NCBI RefSeq assembly: GCF_040869045.1
Contig: NC_090321.1
Coordinates: 138,065,689 to 138,129,688 of the forward strand
Origin: Eurosta solidaginis
Lineage: Eukaryota > Arthropoda > Insecta > Diptera > Tephritidae
DNA length: 64,000 bases
Reading direction: 5' to 3'
In this document: positions 41,591 to 54,193 of the stretch, piece after piece
Layout: each line of letters starts with the position of its first letter
Numbering within the stretch: the stretch's first letter is position 1
Notes under the pieces: generated by a model
Told to the model about the DNA's origin: nothing
What the model saw: only the letters and a program-made list of their open reading frames with translations
Database searches by the model: none
Made by a program: the position numbers and the translations under genes

Positions 41591-42966
41591 ATCAAATTTG
41601 CTTAGGATTTCCTGAGTCGTCCTCTCTTTCGAATTGGTTGTATTGGTCTTGGATCTCTATTCTCCTGGTTGCCTCTATACAGCGTAGGCAGATGTGTGGT
41701 ATGCTCCTATTGGTATGCTTGGTTCGGATGTACTTGCAATTTCGTAAATTGATGTACCTATCTTTCGGACAACAACATATGGACCATCACGTTTTGGTAC
41801 GAATTTTGAAGCTATTCCTTTCTCTGCCTGACTCAGTACGTGTGTAGTTACTAAAACTTCAGATCCCACATCAATATCTTCTTGTGACCTTCTTCTTTTA
41901 TCAACATAATTTTTGTTGCGATCTTGCATTTGTTGTTCCACCTCTTTTGCGCCTTGAAAGGCGTCAAATAATCCATTTAAGTATGGCGTAATCTGCGGTA
42001 TAAAATTCTCGCTTTCAATCACTGCTTTGATGTCATGTTCTACATCATCAAACGCTCTAAGTTCTCTTCCAAAGTTAGGTATGCTGCGGAGTAACCAGTT
42101 GGCTGGAACTTACTGGTGTTCAATGCGAAACGAATGGCGGATAAGTTGCTGTTCCAGGTTTTGTGTTGGTTTTGTACAAATATACGTAAATGGCCTTTGA
42201 GGTCCCTATTTTTCCTTTCAACTGGATTGGCCTCAGGATGATAAACAGGCGTGAAAAGCTGTTGTACTCCTATAACGTATGCTATGTTTTGCATGATTGA
42301 CGAGACAAATTGTACACCATTGTCGCTCTTAAGTCGTCTTGGTACACCGTATCGAAGAAAGATTTCATTAATTAGCGCTACTGCACAAGCTTCTGCTTTT
42401 GCTTTCTTCATTGGGAATAACTCAACCCACCTAAAGACGACGTCTTCTACCACGAATATCCACTGATATTCATCATCTGTTTTTGGCAACGGGCCAAAAA
42501 GAACTTCAAATATTTGTTTGCTACTCGTGGTTTGGAGTAAACCCATAGGTTTCATGTTTGTTGCTTTATAACGTTGGCATTCAACACAGGTTCTCACATG
42601 CTTAGTTATTTCAGTACGCATCCCTGGCCAAAAGTAACGTTTAGCAATTCTGTCAATTGTTCTTTCGGCTCCATAATGGCCTGCAGTACTTTTGTCATGA
42701 TATTCTTCCAAGATATTTGCGCGTTCATGAGCCTGTATTACGAGTTGTGCATCTTCGGAGTCGTCATTTGCATACTGATATAATACTCCGTCGTTGAGAA
42801 GGTAACCGCGATTGCTCCACAAGGCAATATCTTCATCGCCTTTCTCTAAAGAATTTATGACTTTCGCTAGGTAATCGTATTTGAGTTGCTCATTTCGTAG
42901 TTCGCTAGATGTCTTATTTAGAAAGCACATACACAATTTAATGATTGGTAATCCTCTGTATCGCAC
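41591..42966 (-). pseudogene. G1 integrase
   Basis: The zinc domain (HDKSTAGHYGAERTIDRIAK...CVECQRYK) is followed by the catalytic core. The first Asp region reads QIFEVLFGPLPKTDD, lacking the usual Asp before Leu-Phe; LKSDNGVQFVSS and NPVERKNRDLKGH supply the second Asp and the Glu. The frame breaks at 42040, then the C-terminal domain (VGSEVLVTTHVLSQAE, RDGPYVVVRKIG) runs to 41675, and a basic tail (RKRGRLRKS) lies in a third frame to 41591. The enzyme would be inactive. Confidence 0.85.
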
Positions 42967-43916
42967 GTCGGTCTCGAGAGCATATCAGCTAAGGAGTTGC
43001 TTTTGCCTGGGGTATACTCTATTTGGAAATTATACGATTGAATCTGTAACGCCCATCTTGCAAGAGGACCAGTAGGTGATTTCATGCTCAGTAACCATTT
43101 CAGAGGCTGGTGGTCTGTCTTTAAGCGAATCTCAGCACCTTCAATATATCCTCGACATTTTGAACAGGCCCATACGATAGCAAGAGCTTCGCGCTCCGTT
43201 GTGGAATAGTTCCGTTCAGCTGATGTTAACAATCGACTGGCGTGCTCGATGGGGTGTTCGTTTTCTTTCTTTCCTTGAAGTAATACTGCACTTAATGCGT
43301 AAGCGCTCGCATAAATTTTTATTACGAAGGGAGCATTATCTTCAGCTTGCTTTAAAATAGGAGGGTTTACCAGCTGTTTTAGCTGATTAAACGCTTCAAT
43401 TTGTGGCGTACGCCATTGCCGTATATGGTTCTTTTTCATTAGCTCTGTGAGCGGTTTGATAACATCTGCAAAACTATCGATAAAACGGCGATACCAGGAA
43501 CACGTTTGTATGAGTGATACCAGTTCTTTTAAGTTACGTGGCACAATAGCAGACGTTTTATCTGGATCGACTTTGATACCTTCTGTTGTGAGCACATGAC
43601 CTAGATATTTTACTTCTGAGCAACAGAATCTGCATTTACTAAGATTACGGGTAGCTTGAACTTTTCAAGCTTCTCAAGTACTGTATTCAAATCTTCCAAA
43701 TGATCAGATAACGTGGATGAACTGATAATTCATCTAGGTACGCAAATATTTGCACATTTGGAACGGTAGATTTGAGACGATCGATGAGTCGTTGAAAGGT
43801 TGCGGGTGCGTTTGGAAGACCAAAAGGCATACGCTTAAATCTATATGTACCAAATGGCGTTATGAGACATGTCTTATCTCTGTCTTTTCCAGCAACAGCT
43901 ATTTGAAAATATCCAC
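42918..43916 (-). pseudogene. G1 reverse transcriptase (second part) and RNase H
   Basis: Right at the BEL junction RT resumes with SGYFQIAVAGKDKTCLITPF and MPFGLPNAPATFQRLIDRL. The catalytic YLDD reads YLDE before a frame slip at about 43720. Thumb and RNase H follow in one frame (43595-42918): LTTEGIKVDPDKTSAIV, FVIKIYASAYALSAVLLQGK, STTEREALAIVWACSKCRGY, LKTDHQPLKWLL and PGKSNSLADMLSRP. The first RNase H Asp is Tyr (KIYASA instead of TDAS). Confidence 0.87.
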
Positions 43917-44371
43917 TGTATATTCTCGCACGGTGCGTGGTAGCACGGAGAATATATATATGTGGATATGGAAAAGGAAATAAAAGGCAAATATTTGTAT
44001 AAGTAATAAAGACAATAATTAATTTATTTTGTATTAAGTTAGTACAATATTTTACCTTTGGTATATGATGTGGCGTGACAGCAGCAGCGACTTTCTTCCT
44101 CCGTGGTTGAAATAGAACAGAACAGAAGAAAATTATCTCCGTTGTGTCGGACCGGAGATCGTGCGGGGGTTTCCAAGGGATATTTGTTATCCGATGGAAA
44201 ACTCAGTTACCCGTATTATGCTGCTTATATGTGTGAGTGACAATATGAGGTTGTATGTATGCGTGTGTGCAATACATGACAGTGTATTTATGTAAATACA
44301 TATGTGCAACTAAATGAATTATGCAGTGGCCGTGTAAAATAGATATAAATATTTAGGTTCTGACCTAAACA
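43917..44371 (-). mobile_element. B1 3' LTR
   Basis: Compared with the 5' LTR it shows a few substitutions (for example ggaaaaggaaat against ggaaaaagaaat) and small indels near 44325. The purine run gcaagggggccggca lies immediately upstream on the minus strand (44372-44386), the plus-strand primer. Confidence 0.93.
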
Positions 44372-44627
44372 TGCCGGCCCCCTTGCGGTAAGCAACATCT
44401 GTGGGAGGAATTCCATGCTTCAGCTGTCACGCACAGTAGTACTTAAAAACTAGATTTAATTTTTTGTTTATTTTGAAGTAATATGTGTTGGCTGATCGCG
44501 CTCGTACTTCATCGATAATAGAGGCCGCTGTAGGAAGAAAAGAAGCAACATATTAAAGCTGAAAACAAGAACGGGTTACAATTCAACGCACTTTATTAGC
44601 ATAAACCTCGTTTGTATTTCGAGTTTT

Positions 44628-44795
44628 TCGCAGTCTGGACGAAAAGGACATGTCTCCGTTCCAGATTTCGAGGATTGTAAGATTACTTTCCATCTGGACA
44701 AAGAGGCCAAGTCTCCGTTCCAGATTTGAACTTTATAAGATTTAAGGTTATATCCAGACGGAAAGGACGGGTCTCCGTGCCAGATTGGATGTATT
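44628..44795 (-). repeat. Three hairpin repeats near the B1 3' LTR
   Basis: Units at about 44633, 44693 and 44753 share tctggacgaaaaggac...gtctccgttccaga. The outer tctgga and tccaga pair, so each unit can fold. The spacing is about 60 bp. The B2 leader has an analogous array with tctggtac...taccaga ends. Confidence 0.65.
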
Positions 44796-45381
44796 TTGTT
44801 AAATTTGGTTTTAATTTTAATAAAATGTTGTATTTTCAAAATGAATTTTGGTTGGGTGGCGAACGCTTTAAGAATTTTGAGTTATTTCGAAAGTTATATT
44901 GACCCTCTAACATGCCTTTATGTGGTTGGCAACTCCACTTTCTGTGCTAAGGCCGAAAACTTTTATTTTGGACTACGACAGAAAAATTTGTTATTTCGAA
45001 TATGATCGAAAGTTTCTGCTTTAGTTTTATTTTATAACTACTTTTGTCACAAGATTCCTGCCACCCAAGAAAGGTTTCGCATTTCAGGCTTGTTATGGTA
45101 GTATTAGACAAAAACTCTTGCTAAATAATGAAAAAAAAAATTGGTTCCTGTGATGTACCTCGGGAACACGCATACTGAAAATTGGTGTGCATTTATTTTG
45201 CTGAAATGGCAACACCACACGGCGAAATTGGTGTTAAGTAAAAGGGGGTGAAAGAATGACAAATGGATGAAGGAGCATGTCATTACATAATAAACATGAT
45301 GATGGTAAGTAAACAAGTTGTAAAATTTTATAATTTGTGTTAAATTAATCATTTTAATAACTTCTTGTTTTGTCTTTTCAG

Positions 45382-46281
45382 ATTATGCAAATTACTACGA
45401 ACTCCTTGGGGTACACACGTACTTGCACGCCTGAAGATTGATTCATCCCAAAAAGAATGGTTTGAGGTTTTGCCCTTCACGGATGAAGGTGGACATCAAA
45501 CAAATTTACATATGCCAATTATGTCCCGGAATAATGTAAGATGTTTTAAGACAAGATGTGCATTTAAGTTTTCTTTCTAGTTTTTGTGCTAGAAAAGCCA
45601 GAAATGATCGCAGAAGCGATCAGTTGTAAAGATTAGTTTATTTGTGCAAAGTTAATTGCAATTTTGTTGTAGTGCTTTTGCTTGTCTCAAATACCTCACA
45701 AAAAATGTTGTGAGTTATTATGAGAAATAAGAGAAAGCACTTAAACTAAAAAAAAATGTTATTATTGGAAAAAAGAAATGTACTGATTACAAATATGGGT
45801 TTTGTTTATTAATATTGACGTAGTAAATGCACATCTGTTTTTTTTTGTTAGTGTATTGTAAAATTACACTACACTAATTTTTTAATGCAATGGTTAAGAA
45901 CCATTGTACAAAACGAAATGCAAGGCATTATTTATACTCTTAATTAGTAGTTTTAATGATATCGTTTGATACCTACTAATTATACCCGCATGCGGATGGG
46001 TATAATAGGAAATTTTTTTTTTCCGGTTTAGATTTCTTATGTAGTTAGTCCAATTACACCAACTTGACTTAACATGATAAATTAACGTGTTAATGAATTA
46101 TGCAGGTTGTGTTAACCAAAGCTTTGTCAAGTTATTGTAGTTGGAATGTTATTTGTCTGAAGCAATATTAAATCCTTTTATATTTAGGAACAGATGGCTG
46201 AAAAGGAATTTGAAACGGACGAAAAAGAAACCAAACGACTAAATGAGTGTATTTCCCTGCGGCTACCAATGTTTGTACGTG
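45382..46281 (+). other. Possible two-exon coding fragment opposite to B1
   Basis: Segment 1 (45382-45535) follows a good acceptor (tgtcttttcag) and ends at a donor (aataat|gtaaga). It encodes LCKLLRTPWGTHVLARLKID, EWFEVLPFTDEGGHQTNLHM and PIMSRNN. Segment 2 (46188-46281) follows atttag and ends at a gtaatg donor; it encodes EQMAEKEFETDEKETKRLNE and CISLRLPMFVR. The two join in phase. I do not recognise the protein. It could be part of an unidentified DNA transposon or a captured cellular gene. Confidence 0.35.
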
Positions 46282-46503
46282 GTAATGTGCTTGTAGTTAA
46301 TTTTGTAGTTAATATATGTATTTTATATATGTTTCCGCTGAGGATATAGGTTATTTTTTAGCGATTTTGTTTGTAGTTTTCATAGACTTGGTATCTGCAC
46401 CCTGTCGATTTTTGCTTTTTAATTTTGAAATACAAGTTGTTTACTTTGTACGCCGATAATTAGAAATGGCATTACCTATTTTGACGAAGTGGAATGTCCT
46501 GAT

Positions 46504-48110
46504 TTAAGGGTCGGTTTGGTCATCGGTGGATACCCCTCCACTTGTTTCATTGGCTGGTGGAAGTAGAACCAGTTTGGCCAAGGGCCTTGTAATTTGACCT
46601 TTTTCAGTAGTGATGTCGACAACTCGGACAAGGTTATCTGCTCCCGGGTGAAGTTTGACCACTCTTCCAAGTCTCCATTCGTTTGGAGATATATTGTCGT
46701 CTTTCACGACGACAAAATCCCCTATTTTGATGTTTGCTTTCGGGTGTTTCCATTTAACCCGCTTTTGCATTTCTAAGAGATATTCTCTTTTCCATCTTTT
46801 GCAAAAGGTTTGATGCAAAGCTTTTAATTTATGCCACCTATTGACTATGGAGGCAGGATTCTCATTGGAATCTATTTCTGGAGGAGCGAGAAGATGTCCG
46901 CCTACCAGGAAATGACCAGGGGTTAAGGGTTCTAAGTCGGTCGATTCGTTCGACGCTGGACTTAGTGGTCGCGAGTTGAGGCAAGCCTCTATTCGACAAA
47001 GTAGGGTTGTGAATTCCTCAAAAGTATATTTATCCCTACCTGCCACTTTTCGAAAGTGGCTTTTGAAACTTTTTACTCCTGCTTCCCACAGACCTCCCAT
47101 ATGAGGAGAGGCAGTAGGGATGAAATGCCATTGCAGAAGTTGGTGAGCATATTTAGACAATGCGTTCTCACGCGAATCAACTATAAATGCCTTAAACTCA
47201 GATCTAAGTGATCGTGAGGCTCCGACAAAGTTAGTCCCAATGTCGGAATATATATTTTTCGGACATCCTCGCCTGGCGATAAATCTGGAAAGTGCCGCGA
47301 GAAAGGATTGGGTGCTAAGGTCGGTTGTGGCTTCCAAATATATGGCTTTCGTAGTAAAGCAGACAAACAGACAGACATAACCTTTCGAAATTCGACAACC
47401 TCTACCTCTATAACTTTTTATGTCGAATGGTCCTGCAAAATCTACCCCTGAATTAGTAAATGGTCGGGAAAATGTGGTACGTTCCTTGGGAAGGTTACCT
47501 ATAAGTTGGGTTTGTACACGTTTTTTATAGATTGTGCAGATCTTACAATTGTGAATGATGGATTTTATCATATTTTTAACCCTAGGAATCCAGTATTGGG
47601 TCCTAATAAGCCTAAACATTAGTTGATTTTCTCCATGTAAAGAGAGTTCATGGATAAGCTGAACTAAAAGGTGGGAAAATTTGCATGTGTAGGGTAGGAT
47701 TATTGGATGGTGTTCATTGTATGGTAGGTCTAGAGCCGCGCGGATGCGACCACCAGTCCTTATAATGCCATACTTGTCTAAGAAAGGATCAAGAGGAAGC
47801 ACTTCGCTTTTACAATCTACCAGCTTGCCTGCCTTCATATTTTTATATTATGTGGGATAAAACTGTTGTTGTGACATCTTAACTAAGCGTTGTGTAGCGA
47901 TTTCGATTTCATCTGATGAAACCAGATACGAAGTTTTATTAAAATAATCTTTTGTCTTTGGATGAGTTCTTTCGAGAAATCTGAAGACATAAGATATCAC
48001 CCTCAAAGCTCTAGGTAGATTCGAAAATCTATCCAGAATTTCACAATTAATTTTGGTCGTGATTATATGAGCTTGCACTCGTTTCTCCTCTATGGTTGTG
48101 TTGTAGGATA
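46504..48110 (-). pseudogene. B1 integrase
   Basis: From the RNase H boundary (EEKRVQAHIITTKINCEILD, about 48105) the frame runs to FYPT, an in-frame TAA (47848-47850), then MKAGKLVDCKSEVLPLDPFL and on to 46504. It has the zinc domain HELSLHGENQLMFRLIRTQY...CKICTIY; catalytic core NSGVDFAGPF, NIYSDIGTNFVGASR and LWEAGVKSFKSHF; LEPLTPGHFLVGGHLLAPPE; and a C-terminal domain NEWRLGRVVKLHPGADNLVR. Apart from one stop it is intact, with all expected catalytic positions present. Confidence 0.9.
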
Positions 48111-49133
48111 TATCTTGTGTAGGCCATTTCGAGACGTCTTCTTGTAACCAAGAAGGTCCCTACCACCACAAGGAATTGTTGACCAGTTCATGTGCTGGGA
48201 GTCCTCTGCTAGCCATATCGGCTGGATTTGATCCCGAATCCACATGATTTTCGTGATACGGTGTGCTACTAAAGTTGACCACGAACAAGGGGGTTTTCGT
48301 ATCCATGCCAGTACAATCGTTGAATCGGTCCATAAGTAGGTTTTTGGATTCCCTAAGTTGAGATTTGTTAGAATTGTTTCCATCATTTCGGAGAGTAGTA
48401 CGGCTCCGCATAATTCCAGTCGGGGAAGCGATATAGTTTTTACCGGAGCTACTTTTGATTTTGCCAATAGCAAATTGGTCAGAACTTGGTCGTTGTTTTC
48501 CACTCGCAGGTATACCGCCGCGGCATACGCTTTCTCTGATGCGTCACAAAAACCGTGAATTTCCACTTTGTTGTGCGGGAAAAAGTGAGTCCAGCGCGGT
48601 ATTTCAATGTTATTAATTTCATGATACTTTTCCATAAAGGTGTTCCAACGTTCCCTAGTAGTTGGTGATATATCTTCATCCCATTTTGTACCTTCAAGCC
48701 AAATGTTTTGCATGATTATTTTGGCTACAACTATTATTGGAGCAAGCCATCCTAATGGGTCGAACAATTTAGCGATTGCCGATAAGATCGCTCTTTTGGG
48801 TAAAGTGTCGCAATTTTCCATTGTGATAAAGTAAAATTCATCATTATGTGCATTCCACCTGATTCCTAATGCCTTCACTGAAATTGCGTCTTCGAATTCC
48901 AGGAAATCTTTGTTAAGGAGATGTTGTTTAGGGATATCCTTTAGCATTTGGTCGGAATTAGCTGGCCATTTTCTTAGTGGAAAGCCGGCTGATTGCAATG
49001 CTTGAGATATTTCATCTCTGGCAGAAATTGCTGATTGGATGCAGTGTCCACCAGCAAGAATATCATCCACATACATGTATTCTCTTAGTATTGTGGATGC
49101 AATTGGAAAGGTGTCTTCGACGTCCTCTGCCAA
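48090..49133 (-). pseudogene. B1 reverse transcriptase palm, thumb and RNase H
   Basis: The frame starts just after an in-frame TAA (49134-49142 region) that separates it from the fingers. It has LREYMYVDDILAGG with an intact Asp pair, SLPRLELCGAVLLSEMMETI, and RNase H with TYLWTDSTIVLAWIRKPPCS. A frame slip near 48200-48280 puts DSGSNPADMASRGLPAHELV in a neighbouring frame. Damage is light: one stop and one slip. Confidence 0.9.
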
Positions 49134-49136
49134 TTG

Positions 49137-50385
49137 TTAAAGTGTCCTTATTGCTAGATAAGGAGCACAGTTAACCCCGAATGTCACAATCTTTAGTTCG
49201 TAAAGACTGATAGGGCTTTCAGAGCTAGTTCGGAATACTATGCGCTGGTATTTGGTTTGGTTCGGATGTACCATAATTTGTCGGTACATTTTCTCGCTGT
49301 TGAAGACGTATTTGTATAGTCTCCAGCGAAGAAGGAGAATCGTCAAGTCCGCTTGTAGGGTAGGGCCCGTATAAAGAACGTCGTTCAGGCTTACTCCGTT
49401 TGCAGTCGGACTAGATGCGTTAAAAACAACGCGAACTTTCGTGGAGGTACTTTCTTCCTTGATGACGGCGTGATGAGGTAGGAAATAATGGTCAGAGGAG
49501 TCTGGTGGCACGATGCTGTTGATCCTTGACATATGTCCTAATTCCTCGTATTCGGTCACAACTCGATTGTACTCCGTTTGTAGGGTAGGATTTTTTGCGA
49601 GGCGTTTCTCGTTCCGGAAGAACTGAGAGCAGGCTCTTTTAAGAGATGGTACTAGAGAGATGTTTGATGGAAATTCCCGTTTAAATGGTAGTGAGACAGA
49701 ATATTTCCCCGTATTATCCCTTGTGGTTGTATTTCTATACAATTCCTCGCAGTATTGTTCGTCTGGATTTAGACGTTTGTTTTTTGGGAGTTCTTCGAGC
49801 TCCCAGAAGGCGGATAGTTGTTTATCCAATGATATGTCACTGTAGTAAGAGACTTTTCGGTTTGTTTGCTCTTGAGCATCTGCACGGCCTGTAAGAATCC
49901 AGCCGAAAACAGTTTCTTGTGCTAAGAGTGTACCAAGCACATTCTTCTGCAATCCGTTCAGAATTATTTGAGGGTAAATGTCCCCTCCGAGAACTAGATC
50001 CACTTGCTCATTTACAAAGAATCTTTTATCTGCCAACTCGATATCTGGGAATGATTGCTTTGTCATCGCGCTGATCTGGCACGTTGGAAGATTCCCTGTT
50101 AGTTGAGGCAGGACAAGGACCGTTGCGTTCAAAGAGAATAATGTGTCAACTAGGGACCGCAACTCTATTGAACAAGATTCCTTGATCTGTGCAGAATGCG
50201 TTGGTAATACCGGAAACTTGAGCGCGAATTTTCTTGGATGGCAGGTTAATTCGACGTTTAAGACGTTCGGTTATGAACGAGCACTCAGAACCAGAGTCAA
50301 TTAGGGCTCTAGCTGAAAAATTGGTATTATTGTAAGATGTTGTCTGTCTTAGTAGTGAGCAGACGTGTTTTTATTCGCTGTGCTT
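49137..50385 (-). pseudogene. B1 protease and RT fingers
   Basis: Minus strand. The protease segment starts at the LINE junction (SARALIDSGSECSFITERLK, intact DSGSE, about 50315) and slips frame near 50170. The next frame (50162-49137) covers LPQLTGNLPTCQ, LVLGGDIYPQIILNG, LLAQETVFGWILTGRADAQE, then RT fingers VSLPFKREFPSNISLVPSLK, STKVRVVFNASSPTANGVSL and ELKIVTFGVNCAPYLAIRTL. It ends at a stop codon before QLAEDVEDTFP. Confidence 0.9.
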
Positions 50386-50400
50386 GTATCATATTTTTAA

Positions 50401-51350
50401 ATGATGAATAGCTGTCTTAAGTGTACAAGTTTGTGTGGTGGTGATGACCACTTAATGTGTGGCCTATGTGAAATAAAAACGCACATAAAATGCACAAAAC
50501 TTAGTGCTAATATTATTAATATATTAAAAAACAATAATAATCTGCTCTACAGATGTGACAATTGTGTTGTTGGTTTGCCCTCCGTTATGCAGACCAAAAT
50601 TGCAGAGACTCAAAAAGCCTCAAAGCTCTCAGTAGCTTTTTCAAGTCGTTAAATAATAATGCCAATAATAAACAGAGAAACAAAAATAACTCTGCTGCTA
50701 AAGACAATGTTATTGTAACGCGGTCAAAAACAAAGGGCGTCGAACCGAACGTGAAACAACCACAAAAAGCAATAGAAAAAAAGCAGTGCCAAGTGCAATC
50801 TCACTCTCTTCAACAACTGAGTGCTAGTGATTTTGATAATGCGAGCTCGAGTCTTGTTGTTGGTGAAGATACTGCTGCAGCTGCTGTAGCTGGCGCTGTT
50901 TCTGATACTGCAGAGTCTGTCGCTTCATTTCGTTCTTATTCTTCTAATACCGGACATCCCAATGAGAAATTGAAAAATAGTTCCCAAAGTGATGGAATGA
51001 ATAACCAAAAGGCGCGCCCAATAGTTGTTGGTAGTAACTCTAATGCTAGTTTAGAAGTTAGTGTACGATTCAAATGGCTTCATCTGTCATCTTTTAAGCC
51101 ATCTGTGAATGCTGAAACTATAGTTGACTATGTATCAAGAACTGCAAATATTTCGCCTTTATTAATGCGGTGCCAAAAACTTACGAAAAGGGACGTAGAT
51201 GAAAAGTCCTTACGGAGTGTTAATTTTAAGCTTGGGATCTCAGCATATAATTACAATAAGTTGCTCGATTCGTCAATTTGGCCATCGGATGTAAAAGTAA
51301 GGCCGTTTCGTTTTTTTCAAAGGACTGTGGTGCAAAAGGACAACTCATAA
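50401..51350 (+). pseudogene. LINE ORF1: PHD-like zinc finger and RNA-binding-type domain
   Basis: The first frame has CLKCTSLCGGDDHLMCGLCE, then IKTHIKCTKLS and YRCDNCV, a PHD-type Cys4-His-Cys3 finger common in CR1 and related ORF1 proteins. It shifts near 50600 into a Ser/Asn-rich linker and a C-terminal RRM-like block (FKWLHLSSFKPSVNAETIVD to ISAYNYNKLLDSSIWPSDVK). ORF1 proteins bind element RNA. One frameshift is present. Confidence 0.78.
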
Positions 51351-52340
51351 GTCCTCGCTCCGTCACCAGTAATGACTGCTACAAGTCCTGTCTAATTGAT
51401 GATGTCCGTTCTTTAAAGAACTCAATATTAATATATTTTCAAAACATATCAGGCATGAGAACTAAGGCCTCTGCTGTATTTGCTGCTACCTCTAGTGAAG
51501 AATACGATTTGATAGTTCTTGTTGAGACGTGGCTTACTGCGGACTTTTTTAGTAATGAGTTTTTTGATAAAAATTTGTATAATATATATCGCAAAGATCG
51601 TGATAGTGTAAGTACAGGACTTAATCGAGGTGGAGGAGTGCTAATTGCTGTAAGAAAAAGCCTACAAGCCTCGGAGGTTCCTCTTAATATCGCTGATACT
51701 TCTATTGATCAGCTTATAATCAGTATAAAAGGCAAAACAGAATGTCTATTTGTCAGTGTTTCTTATATACCACCAAATAGTGTAGATAGGGTTTTATGAA
51801 AATCACGTTAATAATACTATGCGTGTTTCGAGCACTAACTTGAATTCTAAATTTTGTATTTTAGGGGATTTTAACTTAAATAAAATCGTATGGAATTATC
51901 TTCCAGGTGAGAAAACTCTCATACCTACTAATGTCAATCAAGCTAGTGAAATGTGCTTAGTTGATAATTTTTATAGTTTACAGTTAGTTCAAATCAATGA
52001 TTTTGAAAATACGCTAGGTAAAATCATCGATCTTATATTTGTTAGTAATGATCTTAATTATAATTTAATTCGTTCTCTCTGCCCGTTATCTAATACTGAT
52101 AAACATCACGTACCATTGATATTGGAGATTAAGTTTTATGAATTTGGAAATGATAAACTCAATAATGAAGTTGGTTTCAATTATAGCCGATGTGATTTTG
52201 CCTTGATCAATAATTTGATTTCAGATATTGACTGGCAGTCTCTTTTTAATAATCGCAATCTTTCAGACTGCTTTGACTTATTCAAAAGTAATATCTCGGA
52301 AATAATGAATATTAATATTCCTCGTTTCCCTAAAAAATTT
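51300..52340 (+). pseudogene. LINE ORF2: AP-type endonuclease
   Basis: Endonuclease motifs: LKNSILIYFQNISGMRTKAS, YDLIVLVETWLTADFFSNEF, LNRGGGVLIAVRKSLQ and CLFVSVSYIPPNS. After a frameshift near 51795 come FCILGDFNLNKIVW and SNTDKHHVPLILEI, the catalytic GDFN and a changed SDH. It would nick the target DNA to prime reverse transcription. Confidence 0.82.
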
Positions 52341-53982
52341 GCGTAATAAATATCATAAAATTTTTAAAAAATCAGGAAGTCCCGAACTCAAGCAACAATA
52401 TCTGAATTACGCGAAGGAGTTTAATTGTCTTGATAAGTTTCTGTACAATCGATATATTCTCAATTTCGAAAATAATATCAAATCGAATTCTAAATCGTTT
52501 TTGGATTTCATTCGCTCCAAACAATCGGTTTCAACAATACCGTTGTCTGTGTCGTGCAAGGGCAAGAATTCATCATCGTCTAGTGATTCAGCCAATTTGT
52601 TTGCAGAATTTTTAAAGCAAACTTTGCTATTGATGATCTGTGGAATGACGACGGGGACATGTTGAATGAGATAACGTCTTGTTTCGATTGATGATATTAT
52701 CTTAAGTATTCAGACGATCAAGAGCTCCAAGCAATGTAATTATCAAGAATTTTCATCTTTTTTCCTGAAGCAATGTGTAGCTTCCGTTGCAGAGCCCTTG
52801 TTGCATATATTTAATTTATCATTAAAGTCTGGTATCTTTTTGGATGAATGGAAAACTACTTTTATTTAACCTATTCATAAAAGTGGTAGTAAAATTGACG
52901 TTACAAACTATCGGCCAATATCGAAGATCCCCGTGATTTCAAAACTTTTTGAGAAGACGGTGATGTTTAAATTATCGTCCGCAGTTAAGCGTTATATTTG
53001 CCCATGTCAGCATGGCTTTGTTCCGGGGCGTTCAACAGTAACTAATATGGTCGTTTTTTCGAATTACTGCATCTCGTCTTTTACTCATGGTTGTCAAGTT
53101 GACTGCATATATACGGACATATCCAAAGCTTTTGACAGAGTTTCGCACAAAGCTCTCTTGGCTAAATTGCGAAAAATGGGTTTCCACTCAACATTTTTAC
53201 AATGGATTTATTCATACTTATCCAATAGGATAAATTTTGTTGTTATTGACAACGTAAAGTCATCGCCTTATGTAGCAACCTCAGGTGTGCCCCAAGGTAG
53301 TATCCTTGGCCCACTTTTCTTTATTCTCTTTATCAATGATGTAAGTGCTTGTTTCAAGCAATGCAATTATCTCCTTTACGCTGATGATTTGAACATTTTT
53401 TTCAGAATCAAGAACGAGTCTGATACTCTCATACTACAATCTGAGTTAAATAATTTTAATGAGTGGTGCTGTAAAAATAAGTTTAAGGACCCATATACTA
53501 AAAAACAATTATATAATGCCTTTGTGCGGTCAAGGATTGAGTATGCTTCCATAATATGGAGTCCTTATTATGAGGTACACAATAAGAGAGTCGAACGTGT
53601 GCAAAAAATATTCATGAAGTACTGTTTATACGATATAAACTTCGATCTGCCTCTTCCTCCATATATCTCTAGATGTAAGCTAATTAATCTTCACACATTA
53701 GAAAGTAGAAGATTAATTACATCTATAATGTTTATTTATGATATTTCCAATGGCAATATTGATTGCCCGATACTGTTAGAGTCTTTGAACTTTTATGTTC
53801 CATCACGGACTTTGCGCCATTATACTATGTTTGTAATTGACCAGTTTAGATCTAATTACGCACTTAATGGCCCGATCACTCGCGCTCTAATTGCTATTAA
53901 CTCAATCAATAATAATTATTGTATTGATTTTGCGATATCTCGTCGAAGTTTTAAAAATATGTTATTTTCCATTTTAAATTAA
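52340..53982 (+). pseudogene. LINE ORF2: reverse transcriptase
   Basis: After two broken segments (52340-52930) the RT is continuous: CQHGFVPGRSTVTNMVVFSN, VDCIYTDISKAFDRVSHKAL, TSGVPQGSILGPLFFILFIN and NYLLYADDLNIFF, with both Asp sites intact. At WCCKNKFKDPYTKKQLYNAF about 100 residues of the thumb are missing in frame, joining palm to the C-terminal FVRSRIEYASIIWSPYYEVH region. It belongs to the CR1/jockey group. Confidence 0.85.
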
Positions 53983-54193
53983 GTTTACTGTAAATAAACC
54001 TTATGTTTAATAATGTTTAATATAGTCTGTAAGATTTTTGTAAATCATAGACTGAATAAAGAAATATGAAATAATTAATGCTGACACGAGCAGTGCCTAG
54101 CAGTACACCTGTGGTTGTATGCGCATGACAAGATTGCACATTCGAGACTTGCTTCTCATGGGACTTTGACTTTTGTCTCTCCCTGGCCTGTTT

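Larger units (their letters stand above)
44387..46503. other. B1 3' region: 2.1 kb without element genes
   Basis: After integrase stops at 46504 no env-like or other BEL gene is seen. The stretch contains a hairpin repeat array (44628-44795) and two + strand exon-like segments (45382-45535 and 46188-46281). A small inverted repeat taattagtag/ctactaatta lies at 45942-45982. BEL elements rarely carry so long a 3' region, so captured or inserted DNA is likely. Confidence 0.55.
50363..54087 (+). mobile_element. CR1/jockey-type LINE inside BEL B1
   Basis: A 3.7 kb + strand non-LTR element sits between GAGCAG at 50357-50362 and 54088-54093, a short likely target duplication. It has ORF1 with a PHD-like finger, ORF2 with AP endonuclease and RT, and no RNase H. 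The 3' end carries aataaagaaatatg (about 54055) and no long poly-A. It splits B1 between Gag zinc knuckles (54194) and protease (50385). Confidence 0.88.
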
